From NCBI RefSeq assembly GCF_040567655.1, contig NZ_JBEXAC010000003.1:310001-374000 (forward strand): DNA of 64,000 nucleotides, given 5' to 3'. Positions within the stretch are counted from its first letter, which is position 1. Each line of letters opens with the position of its first letter. Shown in pieces: positions 34,333 to 43,633 of the stretch. The position numbers and the translations under genes were made by a program. This stretch comes from Chitinophaga sp. H8 (lineage in GTDB: Bacteria; Bacteroidota; Bacteroidia; Chitinophagales; Chitinophagaceae). The notes beneath the pieces were generated by a model. It was not told the origin of the DNA. It searched no databases and was given only the letters and a program-made list of their open reading frames with translations.

Positions 34333-35469
34333 ATGAAGGAAGTTTATATTACCAGGCTCTCCAAATTTTTGCCTAATAAGCCTGTTGAGAATGAGGAAAT
34401 GGAAAGCATCCTGGGAATGGTAGATGGAAAGCCTTCCCGTGCCAGGTTGAAGATTTTGGGAAATAACAAGATCAAGACCCGTTATTATGCCCTTGATCAG
34501 GAAGGGAAAACAACACATACGAATGCCCAGATGACAGCGGAAGCGGTAAAAGCATTGTTTGACGAAAAATACCCGCTTAGTAACCTGCAATTATTAGCTT
34601 GTGGTACTACTTCTCCCGATCAGTTATTGCCAAATCATGCGGCCATGGTGCATGGATTGCTGCAATGTCAGCCTGTAGAGCTGATCGCAGCTACCGGTGC
34701 CTGTGCAGCAGGGATGCAGGCATTTAAATATGCCTGGATGTCGATTAAATGCGGCAATACCAGCAATGCGGTGAGCACCGGTTCTGAAAAGTTTTCCAGC
34801 TGGATGCTGGCCAGGAAGTTTCAGCCCGAAGCAGAAAACCTGAAGAGCCTGGATGAGAATCCGATCATCGCTTTTGAAAAGGATTTCCTCCGCTGGATGC
34901 TGTCTGACGGTGCCAGTGCGGCCTTGTTTCAGGATAAGCCTAATGAAGAAGGGCTTTCCCTGCGGGTAGACTGGGTAGAAATTGCCTCTTATGCCAATGA
35001 ACTGGAAACCTGTATGTATGCAGGTGCGATCAAACAACCAGACGGCAGCACTACCGGCTGGATAGATATGACACCCGATGAATGGGCACAGCACAGCGTA
35101 TTTTCCTTCAAGCAGGACACCCGTCTGCTGGGCAAAAACATTGTTCCTTCCGGTGCTAAAATGTGGAAAGAGCTGGTGGAAAAATATAACATCAACCTCG
35201 ACGAAATTGATTTCTTCCTGCCGCATCTGTCATCTGAATTTTTCAGGTTGAAGATCGATGAAGAGATTTCCCGTATAGGTGTACCTATTCCGTTGGAAAA
35301 ATGGTTCACCAACCTGGCCAACGTAGGTAACGTAGGTACGGCATCACCTTACTTTATGCTGGAAGAGCTGATGAGTACCGGCCGTTTCAAAAAAGGACAG
35401 AAAATAGTGATGATGGTACCTGAAAGTGCCCGTTTCTCTTATGCTTACGCACACTTAACTGTAGTGTAA
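34333..35469 (+). CDS. DarB-like beta-ketoacyl-ACP synthase III
   Basis: A 378-residue thiolase-fold ketosynthase of the KAS III family. The catalytic triad is intact: Cys124 (ATGACAAGM), His298 (FLPHLSSEF) and Asn333 (ANVGNVGT). The sequence follows the DarB pattern rather than FabH: longer, with VYITRLSKFLPNKPV at the start. In dialkylresorcinol pathways DarB condenses a beta-ketoacyl thioester with an enoyl partner. It lies directly after the DarA-like gene and before genes typical of flexirubin clusters. FabH-type priming of fatty acid synthesis is less likely in this setting. Confidence 0.85.
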   Translation: MKEVYITRLSKFLPNKPVENEEMESILGMVDGKPSRARLKILGNNKIKTRYYALDQEGKTTHTNAQMTAEAVKALFDEKYPLSNLQLLACGTTSPDQLLPNHAAMVHGLLQCQPVELIAATGACAAGMQAFKYAWMSIKCGNTSNAVSTGSEKFSSWMLARKFQPEAENLKSLDENPIIAFEKDFLRWMLSDGASAALFQDKPNEEGLSLRVDWVEIASYANELETCMYAGAIKQPDGSTTGWIDMTPDEWAQHSVFSFKQDTRLLGKNIVPSGAKMWKELVEKYNINLDEIDFFLPHLSSEFFRLKIDEEISRIGVPIPLEKWFTNLANVGNVGTASPYFMLEELMSTGRFKKGQKIVMMVPESARFSYAYAHLTVV

Positions 35470-35518
35470 GTATAGTATAACCGGCATCAGGAGCCCGTTA
35501 TTAATAAATTTTTATAGC

Positions 35519-35558
35519 AGAGGGGACGTAATCAGCAGCGCCCCCTCTTGCATTTAAG
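35519..35558. repeat. Hairpin with CCCCTCTTGCATTTAAG element
   Basis: AGAGGGG (35519-35525) pairs with CCCCTCT (35542-35548), then TGCATTTAAG follows. It is built like the inner part of the 31.9-kb element and resembles 48870-48885. It may end the darA-darB transcript. Confidence 0.45.
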
Positions 35559-35623
35559 TCCGATAGCTGGGGTATGGAGCAAAAAATAGGTGTAATTTCA
35601 TTTCCTTAAAATTACTGCTACCA

Positions 35624-36022
35624 ATGAAAAAAGAAGAAGTGCCGCAGGATGGCGATAACCTCCACGAAGGTACATTCAAGCAAATATTTTATGCGGTGGA
35701 CAATGCCGGCAGTTATGTGCAGGTATCGAGCGTAGGCTGGGAACCGGAAAATGTGGCGTTGGGGCAGGCCTGGGAAGAAGTAAATAAAAAGGTGGAAGAG
35801 GCACGCCGCCGTGTACTGGCAGGGGAAGTAAGTCCTATTGCCTACTATATGGAAAAGCACCTGATGGAAATACCTTTACTGGCCAGTTATGTAGGCAAGT
35901 TTCAATGGCAGGTAAAACGGCACCTGAAGCCGGCAGTATTTAACAAACTAAGCGATCTGATGCTGCAACGGTATGCTACCGCCTTTAAGGTAAGCATTGC
36001 TGAGCTGAAGCATATTAAATAG
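35624..36022 (+). CDS. Small conserved protein of the flexirubin-type cluster, function unknown
   Basis: A 132-residue soluble protein with no signal or membrane segment. It has an N-terminal region DGDNLHEGTFKQIFYAVDNAG and a C-terminal helical part (YAKHL-type helix EKHLMEIPLLASYVGKF, then a basic end). I do not recognise a domain. It sits between the darB-like and BtrH-like genes (54-bp gap to the latter) and, as I recall, homologues hold the same place in other Bacteroidota flexirubin clusters; that point needs a neighbourhood search. Confidence 0.6.
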   Translation: MKKEEVPQDGDNLHEGTFKQIFYAVDNAGSYVQVSSVGWEPENVALGQAWEEVNKKVEEARRRVLAGEVSPIAYYMEKHLMEIPLLASYVGKFQWQVKRHLKPAVFNKLSDLMLQRYATAFKVSIAELKHIK

Positions 36023-36075
36023 TTGCTTTTGGAATCCTGGTCTTACCGGTTTTTTCATAAAGCCATTCACCAAAT

Positions 36076-37080
36076 ATGAGTACTACTCCTTTTAAACACG
36101 TACAAACTGCACATTGCGAAAGCGGCGTCATCTCTAATATGTTTGGCCATTACGGGCTGCAAATAAGTGAACCCATGGCTTTTGGTATCGGTGCCGGTAT
36201 ATTTTTCGGACACCTCCCTTTTGTAAAGGTGAATGGTGTACCAGGCACTACTTACCGTATCTGGCCCGGTGCTATTTTTCAACGGGTATGTAAACGCCTG
36301 GGGGTAAAGATGGAATTGCAAAAGTTCTCCAGCCCTCAAAAAGCGATGACAGCACTGGACAACGTTATTGAAAAAGGCATCCCGGTAGGGGTATTATCCA
36401 GTGTATATTACCTGCCTTATTTTCCTCCTTCCTACCGTTTCCATTTTAATGCACATAATCTGGTAATATATGGTAAGGAGGGTGAAAATTATCTGGTGAG
36501 CGATCCGGTTATGGATACCGTTACCCAGATAGATCCTGAAAGCCTTATCCAGGCACGTTTTGCTAAAGGCTTTCCGGAGCCTAAAGGCAAAATGTATTAT
36601 CCCCTGCATGTACCGGAAAAAGTATCTCTGCACAAACCTATCAAAGAAGGGATTGACCAGGCCTGTCATTTTATGCTGAAAGTGCCTATTCCTTTATTTG
36701 GCGTAAAGGGCATCCGTTTTCTGGCGGGTAGGGTAAAAAATTATCCTGAAAAGGTGGGCGACAGAAAAGCGGTGTTATACCTGGGTAATATTATCCGTAT
36801 GCAGGAAGAGATAGGCACTGGTGGCGCCGGGTTCCGTTTTCTGTATGCTGCATTTTTACAGGAAGCCGCGATGTTGTTGCAAAAAGAAGAATTAAGCGTA
36901 CTGTCGCAAGACCTCACCAAAGTAGGGGATATCTGGCGCAACTTCGCCTTTCATGCCGGCAGGGTATGTAAAAGCAGGGCAGCCGATGGGGTATCCTATA
37001 AAGAATTAAGTGAAATGCTGGTACAGTGTTCTGTAGAAGAAGAACAGTTGTTCCGGCGATTGTCGAAGGTGAAATTATAG
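36076..37080 (+). CDS. BtrH N-terminal domain-containing protein
   Basis: A 334-residue protein with an N-terminal BtrH-like papain-fold domain (about 7-140) and a C-terminal DUF4872-like helical region. Cys14 in AHCESG and His near 125 in FHFNAHNLVIYG form the expected catalytic pair. BtrH in butirosin synthesis moves an acyl chain from an acyl carrier protein to its acceptor, so this protein may transfer or cleave acyl-ACP intermediates. The ABC ATPase gene starts one base after its stop, indicating tight cotranscription. Acyl transfer in this cluster is inference. Confidence 0.8.
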   Translation: MSTTPFKHVQTAHCESGVISNMFGHYGLQISEPMAFGIGAGIFFGHLPFVKVNGVPGTTYRIWPGAIFQRVCKRLGVKMELQKFSSPQKAMTALDNVIEKGIPVGVLSSVYYLPYFPPSYRFHFNAHNLVIYGKEGENYLVSDPVMDTVTQIDPESLIQARFAKGFPEPKGKMYYPLHVPEKVSLHKPIKEGIDQACHFMLKVPIPLFGVKGIRFLAGRVKNYPEKVGDRKAVLYLGNIIRMQEEIGTGGAGFRFLYAAFLQEAAMLLQKEELSVLSQDLTKVGDIWRNFAFHAGRVCKSRAADGVSYKELSEMLVQCSVEEEQLFRRLSKVKL

Positions 37081-37081
37081 T

Positions 37082-37828
37082 ATGACCAGTATAGCTGTCA
37101 ATGAATTGTATAAAACCTATCAGGGGGCCGAAACACCAACCCTGAAAGGATTATCCTTTACTTTTCCCAAAGGAAAAATAGCCGGTTTACTGGGTCCTAA
37201 CGGGGCAGGCAAAACCACTACTATTTCTATCCTGTGCGGGCTGGTAAAAGCAGATAAAGGCAAGGTGCTGATCCATGACCTGGTACAGGACAGTGCACAC
37301 CGGGAAGCCATTAAAAGGCTGATAGGTATTGTACCGCAACAGATTGCCCTGTTTCCCCAGCTTACCGCCAGGGAAAACCTGACTTACTTCGGGAATCTCT
37401 ATGGATTAAAAGGAAAGGAGCTACATACCAGAATAGAAAGTTATCTGCACACCTTTGGTCTGGAAAAAAGCGCAGACAAGGAAATACATAAATTTTCCGG
37501 AGGGATGAAACGGCGGGCCAATATTATTGCGGCAGTGTTGCACAGCCCGCAGTTACTGATCCTGGATGAGCCTACTGCCGGAGTGGATGTGCAGTCGAGA
37601 ACCGTTATACTGCAATTCCTGAAAGCGTACAACCAGCAGGGAGTGAGTATTTTATATACCTCTCACTTACTGGAGGAAGCGCAAACCCTGTGCGATGAAA
37701 TTGTGATCATGGACGAAGGCAAACTGATTGTACAAGGGCAGCCGCTTACACTCATTCAGCAACACCCGGCATGCAGCAACCTGGAAGATGTGTTTTTACA
37801 CTATACCGGTCACGCGCTGAGGGATTAA
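37082..37828 (+). CDS. ABC transporter ATP-binding protein
   Basis: A 248-residue ABC ATPase. Walker A GPNGAGKTTT (39-48), signature FSGGMKRR (about 138-145) and Walker B LLILDEPTAGVD (about 158-169) are intact, with the H-loop in LYTSHLLEEA. It belongs to the ABC-2 type class and pairs with the permease encoded next (17-bp gap). In this cluster it likely exports or flips the lipid pigment or an intermediate to the outer membrane side. Confidence 0.93.
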   Translation: MTSIAVNELYKTYQGAETPTLKGLSFTFPKGKIAGLLGPNGAGKTTTISILCGLVKADKGKVLIHDLVQDSAHREAIKRLIGIVPQQIALFPQLTARENLTYFGNLYGLKGKELHTRIESYLHTFGLEKSADKEIHKFSGGMKRRANIIAAVLHSPQLLILDEPTAGVDVQSRTVILQFLKAYNQQGVSILYTSHLLEEAQTLCDEIVIMDEGKLIVQGQPLTLIQQHPACSNLEDVFLHYTGHALRD

Positions 37829-37845
37829 TTCAATTAGAACAAGGC

Positions 37846-39132
37846 ATGTTAAGATTACTGGCTACAATACGGAAAGAATGGTTACTGCTGTTGCGCGATA
37901 AAACAGGATTGATATTACTGTTTATTATGCCGGTGGTACTGATTACCGTAATGGCGCTGATACAGGATGCACCGTTTAAAGATTACCAGGAAGTAAAGCT
38001 GGATATCTTAACGGTAGACAATGATCATGGCCGTTTGGGGCGTTATATCCGTGAAGGGCTGCAATCCGGCGGGCAGTTCAATATCATTGATTCGGTAAAA
38101 GGAGCACCCCTTACCCAGGAAAGCGCCAAAGCGCTGGTAAACAGTGGAGAATACAAGCTGAGCATTATTATTCCGGGAGGGGCCACCGGCGCTATTGTGA
38201 GTAATGCCAACCGTATTGTGAATGATATTTCCAAGCGGATGGGCATTCCCGTAGTATTACCGGTAAAAAGTAAACAGGATTCGCTGGATGTAGTGATCTA
38301 TTTTGATCCCGCTGCGAAGAAAGCATTCAAGAGCGCTATTCATCAGGCAATAGATAATTTTCTGACACAGGTAGAAACCAATCTGTTGCTGGAGCGTATC
38401 AAACAGGAATTGCGTAATAAAAACGCCCCCGAAACAGACAGTCTGCCGATTCAGTTGAAGGCGGTAGGCTTAAAAGAACTCAGTACGGCATCTACCAAAC
38501 ATGCGGATATTATTTCCAACTCTGTGCAGCATAATGTACCTGCCTGGAGCATTTTTGCCATGTTCTTCATTGTGATACCAATTGCAGGCAATATGATCCG
38601 GGAAAGAGAAGATGGCAGCCTGCTGCGGATGAAGCTGATACCAGGTTCCTATTTACAGATCCTGGCCGGGAAGATGTTGTTTTTTGTGGGCGTGTGTGTA
38701 TTGCAATTTTATCTGATGATCCTGGTAGGGATTTTCCTGCTACCATTGCTGGACCTGCCGCGGCTTACGCTGGGACAGAGTCATGTGGCCACGTGGCTGG
38801 TAGCTTCCGGCATAGGATTGGCGGCTACAGCTTATGGTATACTGATAGGTACGATATTTAAAACACCGAACCAGGCGTTGAATTTCGGGGCCATTTCCAT
38901 TGTGATCCTTTCTGCCATCGGCGGTATATGGATACCATTGGAAGTAATGCCGGTGAAGATGCAGATCATTGGTCATCTGTCTCCCCTAAGCTGGGGGCTG
39001 GATGCCATTAACGATATTTATTTGCGTAATGGCGGATTAGCTGATATCTGGGTAAATGCTGCCTGGCTAATAGCCAGTTGCGCAGTAATGCTGGGAATTG
39101 CCGGTTGGGTGGAAAAAAGAAGAATGAATTAG
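37846..39132 (+). CDS. ABC-2 type transporter permease
   Basis: A 428-residue permease from the ATG at 37846 (MLRLLATIRKEWLLLLRDKT); the longer frame starting at 37771 overlaps the ATPase and lacks support. One N-terminal helix (about 22-42) precedes a large extracytoplasmic domain (about 50-240), then five more helices (about 250-425) typical of ABC-2/YhaP-type exporters. IRKEWLLLLRDKTGL is the conserved cytoplasmic lead-in. Partner of the upstream ATPase. Confidence 0.9.
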   Translation: MLRLLATIRKEWLLLLRDKTGLILLFIMPVVLITVMALIQDAPFKDYQEVKLDILTVDNDHGRLGRYIREGLQSGGQFNIIDSVKGAPLTQESAKALVNSGEYKLSIIIPGGATGAIVSNANRIVNDISKRMGIPVVLPVKSKQDSLDVVIYFDPAAKKAFKSAIHQAIDNFLTQVETNLLLERIKQELRNKNAPETDSLPIQLKAVGLKELSTASTKHADIISNSVQHNVPAWSIFAMFFIVIPIAGNMIREREDGSLLRMKLIPGSYLQILAGKMLFFVGVCVLQFYLMILVGIFLLPLLDLPRLTLGQSHVATWLVASGIGLAATAYGILIGTIFKTPNQALNFGAISIVILSAIGGIWIPLEVMPVKMQIIGHLSPLSWGLDAINDIYLRNGGLADIWVNAAWLIASCAVMLGIAGWVEKRRMN

Positions 39133-39247
39133 CAAATGTTTTCAAAACAAGGGTAAAACTGTATTTTTACTGCCACTGGATACGAAAAGTATCAGCAGGG
39201 CTTTACTTCCTGCAGGAAAAAAGGGAAGTGATAAACCTACAAACACT

Positions 39248-39505
39248 ATGGAACAATTAAAACAAACACTGAAAGCGCAGATTATTGAAGCACTGAATCT
39301 GCAGGATACCCGCCCCGAAGATATTGACGATAACGCCCCGTTGTTTGGGGATGGGCTGGGTCTGGATAGTATAGACTCGCTGGAATTGATGGTATTGCTG
39401 GAAAGACATTACCAGATCAAAGTAGAGGATCCGCGTGAAGGCCGGAAGATTTTACAGTCAGTGCAGTCCATGGCGGAATTTATCCAATCAAAACAACCGG
39501 CGTAA
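39248..39505 (+). CDS. Acyl carrier protein
   Basis: An 85-residue ACP with the phosphopantetheine-attachment Ser41 in GLGLDSIDSLELMV. Acidic helices and the usual four-helix pattern are evident. It carries acyl intermediates for the two ketosynthases encoded immediately downstream (13-bp gap to the next start). It is distinct from the housekeeping AcpP, which normally sits by fabF in the fatty acid cluster. Confidence 0.93.
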   Translation: MEQLKQTLKAQIIEALNLQDTRPEDIDDNAPLFGDGLGLDSIDSLELMVLLERHYQIKVEDPREGRKILQSVQSMAEFIQSKQPA

Positions 39506-39518
39506 GCAAACTAACGGC

Positions 39519-40739
39519 ATGACGGAAAGGGTGTTTATAACAGGGATGGGAATGATTACCGCCATCGGTGATCAGGTGGCCGGAAATCTTCATAACCTGC
39601 AACAGGAACAGTCTGGCTTAGGGTTTACCAGCTATATAGATACCATTTACAAAACGGTATTGCCCGTAGGTGAGGTGAAGCACAGCAGCGAAACACTGGC
39701 CGGAATGGCTGGTGTGGCTGGGCAGGAAGGCTACAGCCGTACTGCATTGCTGGGCTTGATCGCGATGAGGGAAGCATTACAACAGGCCGGCCTGGATAAA
39801 GCCGCTTTACAACAAACGCCTACCGGATTCATCAATGCTTCCACGGTGGGCGGGATGTGTGATACGGAAAAAGTATATTTTGAAATAGCAGACCCCAACA
39901 AAGCAGGTTCTTTTCTCAAATATATTAATGGGCTGGATTGCGCAGACTGCACCGAGCGTATAGCCGATGCGGTAGGGCTTTGTGATCATATTGCTACCAT
40001 CAGCACCGCCTGTTCATCCTCCGCCAATGCACTGATGTTTGGCGCACGGATGATCAAGCAGGGATTATTGCAGCGGGTAGTATGTGGCGGTACAGAAGCG
40101 CTGACCAAGTTTACCCTCAATGGATTTAATTCCCTGAAGAATATTGACAAACAGTTTTGCCGGCCATTTGACCAGCAACGTACCGGGTTAAACCTGGGCG
40201 AAGGCGCTGCTTACCTGGTACTGGAAAGCGAGTCGCTGGTAAAACAAAACAACAGTACTGTGCTGGCGGAGTTAAGCGGATATTGTAATACCAATGAGGC
40301 TTTTCATCCTACTTCTCCCTCTCCGGAAGGAGATGGTGCTTATGAGGCCATGCAAAATGCGCTGGCCATGAGTGGCAGAACCGTGCAGGATATTCAATAT
40401 GTGAATGTACATGGCACAGCCACTTTGAATAATGATGTATCAGAAGGGAAAGCCCTGGAAAGGCTGTTTGGAGATGCAGTGCCTATGTTCAGCTCTACCA
40501 AGCCATTTACCGGACACACCCTCGCTGCGGCGGGAGCTATTGAAGCTATCTATGCCATACTCGCTATACAGCAGCAAATAATTTTTCCTAACCTTAATTT
40601 CTCCGAACAGATGGAGGAATTGCGTATTACACCTGTTACTACGCTGGTAAAAGGATATCCTGTTAATAATGTTATTTCCAACTCATTTGGCTTTGGAGGC
40701 AATAACGCATCCCTGGTGATCAGTAAATATGAAGGGTAA
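39519..40739 (+). CDS. Beta-ketoacyl-ACP synthase (FabF/KS-alpha type)
   Basis: A 406-residue ketosynthase; start at ATG 39519 (MTERVFITGMGMITAIGDQV), since the frame upstream runs through the ACP gene. The Cys-His-His triad is complete: ISTACSSSANAL (Cys), VHGTATLNND (His) and KPFTGHTLAAAG (His). It overlaps the following Cys-less ketosynthase gene by 11 bp, the arrangement of a KS-alpha/chain-length-factor pair as in type II polyketide and aryl polyene systems. Elongation of the polyene or alkyl chain is the likely role. Confidence 0.9.
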   Translation: MTERVFITGMGMITAIGDQVAGNLHNLQQEQSGLGFTSYIDTIYKTVLPVGEVKHSSETLAGMAGVAGQEGYSRTALLGLIAMREALQQAGLDKAALQQTPTGFINASTVGGMCDTEKVYFEIADPNKAGSFLKYINGLDCADCTERIADAVGLCDHIATISTACSSSANALMFGARMIKQGLLQRVVCGGTEALTKFTLNGFNSLKNIDKQFCRPFDQQRTGLNLGEGAAYLVLESESLVKQNNSTVLAELSGYCNTNEAFHPTSPSPEGDGAYEAMQNALAMSGRTVQDIQYVNVHGTATLNNDVSEGKALERLFGDAVPMFSSTKPFTGHTLAAAGAIEAIYAILAIQQQIIFPNLNFSEQMEELRITPVTTLVKGYPVNNVISNSFGFGGNNASLVISKYEG

Positions 40740-41793
40740 GTGTTACATACAAGGTTTGGCGGCCATTTCCCCGCAACATACGTTTGAGGGTGATTTGTTT
40801 ACGCAGCCACTGGTGCACCAGGAAGGTAATATGCTTACCTGTGTGGAACCGGATTATAAACCGTTTATTCCGGCCAACAGTCTGCGCCGGATGAGCAGAA
40901 TGCTGAAGATAGGGCTGACCACCGCTTTGAAATGCTTGCAGGATAGTGGTACAGGCATGCCTGGTGCTATCATTACCGGCACGGGTAAAGGTAGTTTGCA
41001 GGACACCGAAAGGTTTCTGAAAGACATCCGCCAGTATGAAGAAAGAGCACTGAACCCTACTCCATTTATACAATCTACCTACAACTCCGTTAATGGATTG
41101 ATTGCCTTGCAGCAAAAATGTATCCAGTACAATAACACCTTTGTACACAGGGGCTTTTCCTTTGAAAATGCCCTGCTGGACAGCATGATGCAATTGGAGG
41201 AAGGAGCAGGTAATACCCTTACCGGTGCTTTTGATGAAATTACTGCGGAGCACTATTTTATTAAAAGCCGGATAGGACACTGGAAGGCAGCCACTATAGA
41301 TAATGCACGGCTATATGAACATCTTTCTCCCGGCACTATCGCAGGAGAAGGAGCAGCCTTTTTTACATTGGCAGCCACACCAGGTACCCAACATTACGGC
41401 GCCATTGCGGGGTTGAAGATGCTCTATAAGCCTGGTCAGGAGAAGCTGACCGCCAGCCTGCACCAATTACTGGTGCAGCATGGGTTGCAGTTGAAAGACC
41501 TGGATCTGGTGATCACCGGCCGTAATGCAGACAGTAATTTTGAACATTATTACCAACACCTGGACACGCTTTTGGGAGATACGCCTCAGCTGCCTTTCAA
41601 ACACCTGTGCGGAGAGTATGATACTGCCAGCGCCTTTGGCCTGTGGCTGGGTGCGGAGTTGATAAAAGAGCAGCGGATACCTGCTTTACTGTTTCCGATG
41701 GTGAAGGATATACCTGCACAATTGAATCATGTGTTATTGTACAACCACTATTTTGGAGAGCAGCATGTGTTTATGTTGCTGACAAGAGATTAA
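40729..41793 (+). CDS. Ketosynthase-like chain-length-factor protein lacking the active-site Cys
   Basis: A 354-residue thiolase-fold protein that overlaps the KS gene by 11 bp. The position of the nucleophile, recognisable from NTFVHRGFSFENALLDSMM, has no Cys. FKHLCGEYDTASAFGLWLG still aligns with the His/Gly-rich C-terminal motif of ketosynthases. This fits a chain-length factor (KS-beta) that dimerises with the upstream KS. It is short for the class (about 400). It ends the cluster and is followed by a strong terminator. Confidence 0.75.
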   Translation: MKGKCYIQGLAAISPQHTFEGDLFTQPLVHQEGNMLTCVEPDYKPFIPANSLRRMSRMLKIGLTTALKCLQDSGTGMPGAIITGTGKGSLQDTERFLKDIRQYEERALNPTPFIQSTYNSVNGLIALQQKCIQYNNTFVHRGFSFENALLDSMMQLEEGAGNTLTGAFDEITAEHYFIKSRIGHWKAATIDNARLYEHLSPGTIAGEGAAFFTLAATPGTQHYGAIAGLKMLYKPGQEKLTASLHQLLVQHGLQLKDLDLVITGRNADSNFEHYYQHLDTLLGDTPQLPFKHLCGEYDTASAFGLWLGAELIKEQRIPALLFPMVKDIPAQLNHVLLYNHYFGEQHVFMLLTRD

Positions 41794-41809
41794 CTGTATT
41801 GGTTTTAAT

Positions 41810-41844
41810 AAAACGGGTGCCACTGCTACAGCGGCACCCGTTTT
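41810..41844. terminator. Terminator closing the flexirubin-type cluster
   Basis: Stem AAAACGGGTGCC (41810-41821) pairs perfectly with GGCACCCGTTTT (41833-41844) around an 11-nt loop. It is A/T-flanked on both sides and shared with the convergent M14 peptidase gene. Confidence 0.9.
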
Positions 41845-41877
41845 GTATTTTCTGGAATATTGTGATAGCTATCTTTC

Positions 41878-43605
41878 TTAGTTCATGATCCGGTATACGG
41901 GGTATCTCATAAACTCCGGTTCTGCGTAGGGAGAGTTTTTATAGATGAAGTCCAGCTGATCATAGGCACTTTTGGCAAAGGCCGTGTCTGTAGCTCTTTT
42001 CTTTTCCAGGGCAGCTTTCAGTTCAGGATGCTGTTTCAGGTATTCCGCAGCGCTGTCTTCAAATACATAGCTGGAAAAACCTTCTTTCTGTACCAGTATC
42101 CCATCAAAGAAATTCCAGGCAAAGAAGGAGTCGCCACCGGTAGGTTCCAGTGTTTCTATCAGGTAGCGGTTGGCGGTCTGGTTCATCGGGATGTAATAGT
42201 CGCCTTTGCGGAAGTGTATGGTATCCTCGCGGGAAGTTACTTTGATACCTGTGTGGAGGTAATGTTTTTCGTACGGCTGGTTACCCGTCTGGTAGCCGGC
42301 GATATGATATACGGATACGGTCATGGTAGTATCCCGGTCCAATCGTTTCATTTCCACGCGGTTGTTCTTCAGCAGGTCTATCACCGGCCACCATCCCTGG
42401 GGGATGATATAAGCAGCTGGTTTTTTCACGAAGTTGCCCGCCACTGCATAGTTATAAAAGGGAATCTGCTTTTCGTAGGGTTTGCTACGATTATAATACA
42501 GGCGTGGTAAACCTGAAATAGCGCTGGGTTTATATGCTGCGGTATATCCCTTGTAAGTGATGGTACTGCGCTGGGAAGTATCGGGTGTCCAGGTAAGTGG
42601 GAATTCCGTTTGTGTTTTAGCCGCCAGTTTGGTCTGATCCCGGAGGGCTTTTATTTCCTGGCTATGCTGGCTGGTAAATTGTATAAAACATTCCATCAGT
42701 GCATAGGTAGCCTTTACCCGTTGGGGATAAGGTTTAAGCATATGTGTTTCCGGCACAAAGCCAAAGGTGTGGAAAAGGGTAGTATAACCGCTGGAATACC
42801 TGGGGCCGTCGCTGTATTCAACCCAGCCATTATCCGGTGTATTGCCATAATGGTTTACGTAGGGGATCAGGTCATATCCTTTGGTTTTCATCAGTTGGTA
42901 GAGGCCTGGTTCAAATACTTTGTTGATGAAGTTGCCCATTACCCCGCCCAGTTTATTATGCTGGGTGGTTAAAAGCGTTATAATATGTTGATAGTCAGCC
43001 CCGTTGCTCACATGATTATCCACAAAAACATCCGGGTCGGTGAGGTGGTAAATCTGGTGGAAGGAGCGGGCATTTCTGGAGTCTGCCTTGATGAAGTCCC
43101 GGTTCAGGTCGAGGTTCTGGGCATTGCCGCGGGGGCCAAATTCTGCCGGGCCGTCCTGGTTAGAGCGGTAGTAGGGGCTACGGATCAGGAAGCCATCTAT
43201 GTTGTATACGGGGATTACCGCCAGGACTACATTATCCGGCATCTTTACCTTACCGGTGGCCAGGTCGCGGAGCAGTTGCATACTCGCATCTATACCATCC
43301 GGTTCTCCGGGGTGTATGCCATTGTTGATGAGTATAATACGTTTGTTTTGCTTTCTGAGGCTATTAAAATCAAAGTTCCCTTGCTGGGAGTAGATAACCA
43401 GGTGAAGGGGGAACCCGGCATCGGTAGGGCCCATTTCCAGCATTTTTATCTGGGGGAATTTTTTATCCAGCAGCTGATAGTAAGCGATGCACTCCTGGTA
43501 GGTAGCTGTTTCGTGTCCCTGGGTTTTCTCAAAGCGGGTGGTCAGGTCCTGTGCCAGGGAGGGGAGGGCAAAGCAGCAGGCGAAGATGAGTAATAGCGGC
43601 TTCAT
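41878..43605 (-). CDS. Secreted M14-family metallocarboxypeptidase
   Basis: A 575-residue zinc carboxypeptidase-like protein. The signal peptide (MKPLLLIFACCFALPSLAQ) indicates export. The zinc ligands are in NGIHPGEPDG (His, Glu; about 95-104) and VDNHVSNGAD (His; about 193-202), with substrate-binding Arg in NLDLNRDF. About 230 further residues after the M14 domain form a C-terminal region, without a clear sorting domain. It would cleave peptides or murein peptides in the periplasm or outside. Its transcript is convergent with the flexirubin-type cluster. Confidence 0.88.
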   Translation of the reverse strand: MKPLLLIFACCFALPSLAQDLTTRFEKTQGHETATYQECIAYYQLLDKKFPQIKMLEMGPTDAGFPLHLVIYSQQGNFDFNSLRKQNKRIILINNGIHPGEPDGIDASMQLLRDLATGKVKMPDNVVLAVIPVYNIDGFLIRSPYYRSNQDGPAEFGPRGNAQNLDLNRDFIKADSRNARSFHQIYHLTDPDVFVDNHVSNGADYQHIITLLTTQHNKLGGVMGNFINKVFEPGLYQLMKTKGYDLIPYVNHYGNTPDNGWVEYSDGPRYSSGYTTLFHTFGFVPETHMLKPYPQRVKATYALMECFIQFTSQHSQEIKALRDQTKLAAKTQTEFPLTWTPDTSQRSTITYKGYTAAYKPSAISGLPRLYYNRSKPYEKQIPFYNYAVAGNFVKKPAAYIIPQGWWPVIDLLKNNRVEMKRLDRDTTMTVSVYHIAGYQTGNQPYEKHYLHTGIKVTSREDTIHFRKGDYYIPMNQTANRYLIETLEPTGGDSFFAWNFFDGILVQKEGFSSYVFEDSAAEYLKQHPELKAALEKKRATDTAFAKSAYDQLDFIYKNSPYAEPEFMRYPVYRIMN

Positions 43606-43633
43606 ACGGTAATATAATAATTTTCAGGTATAT

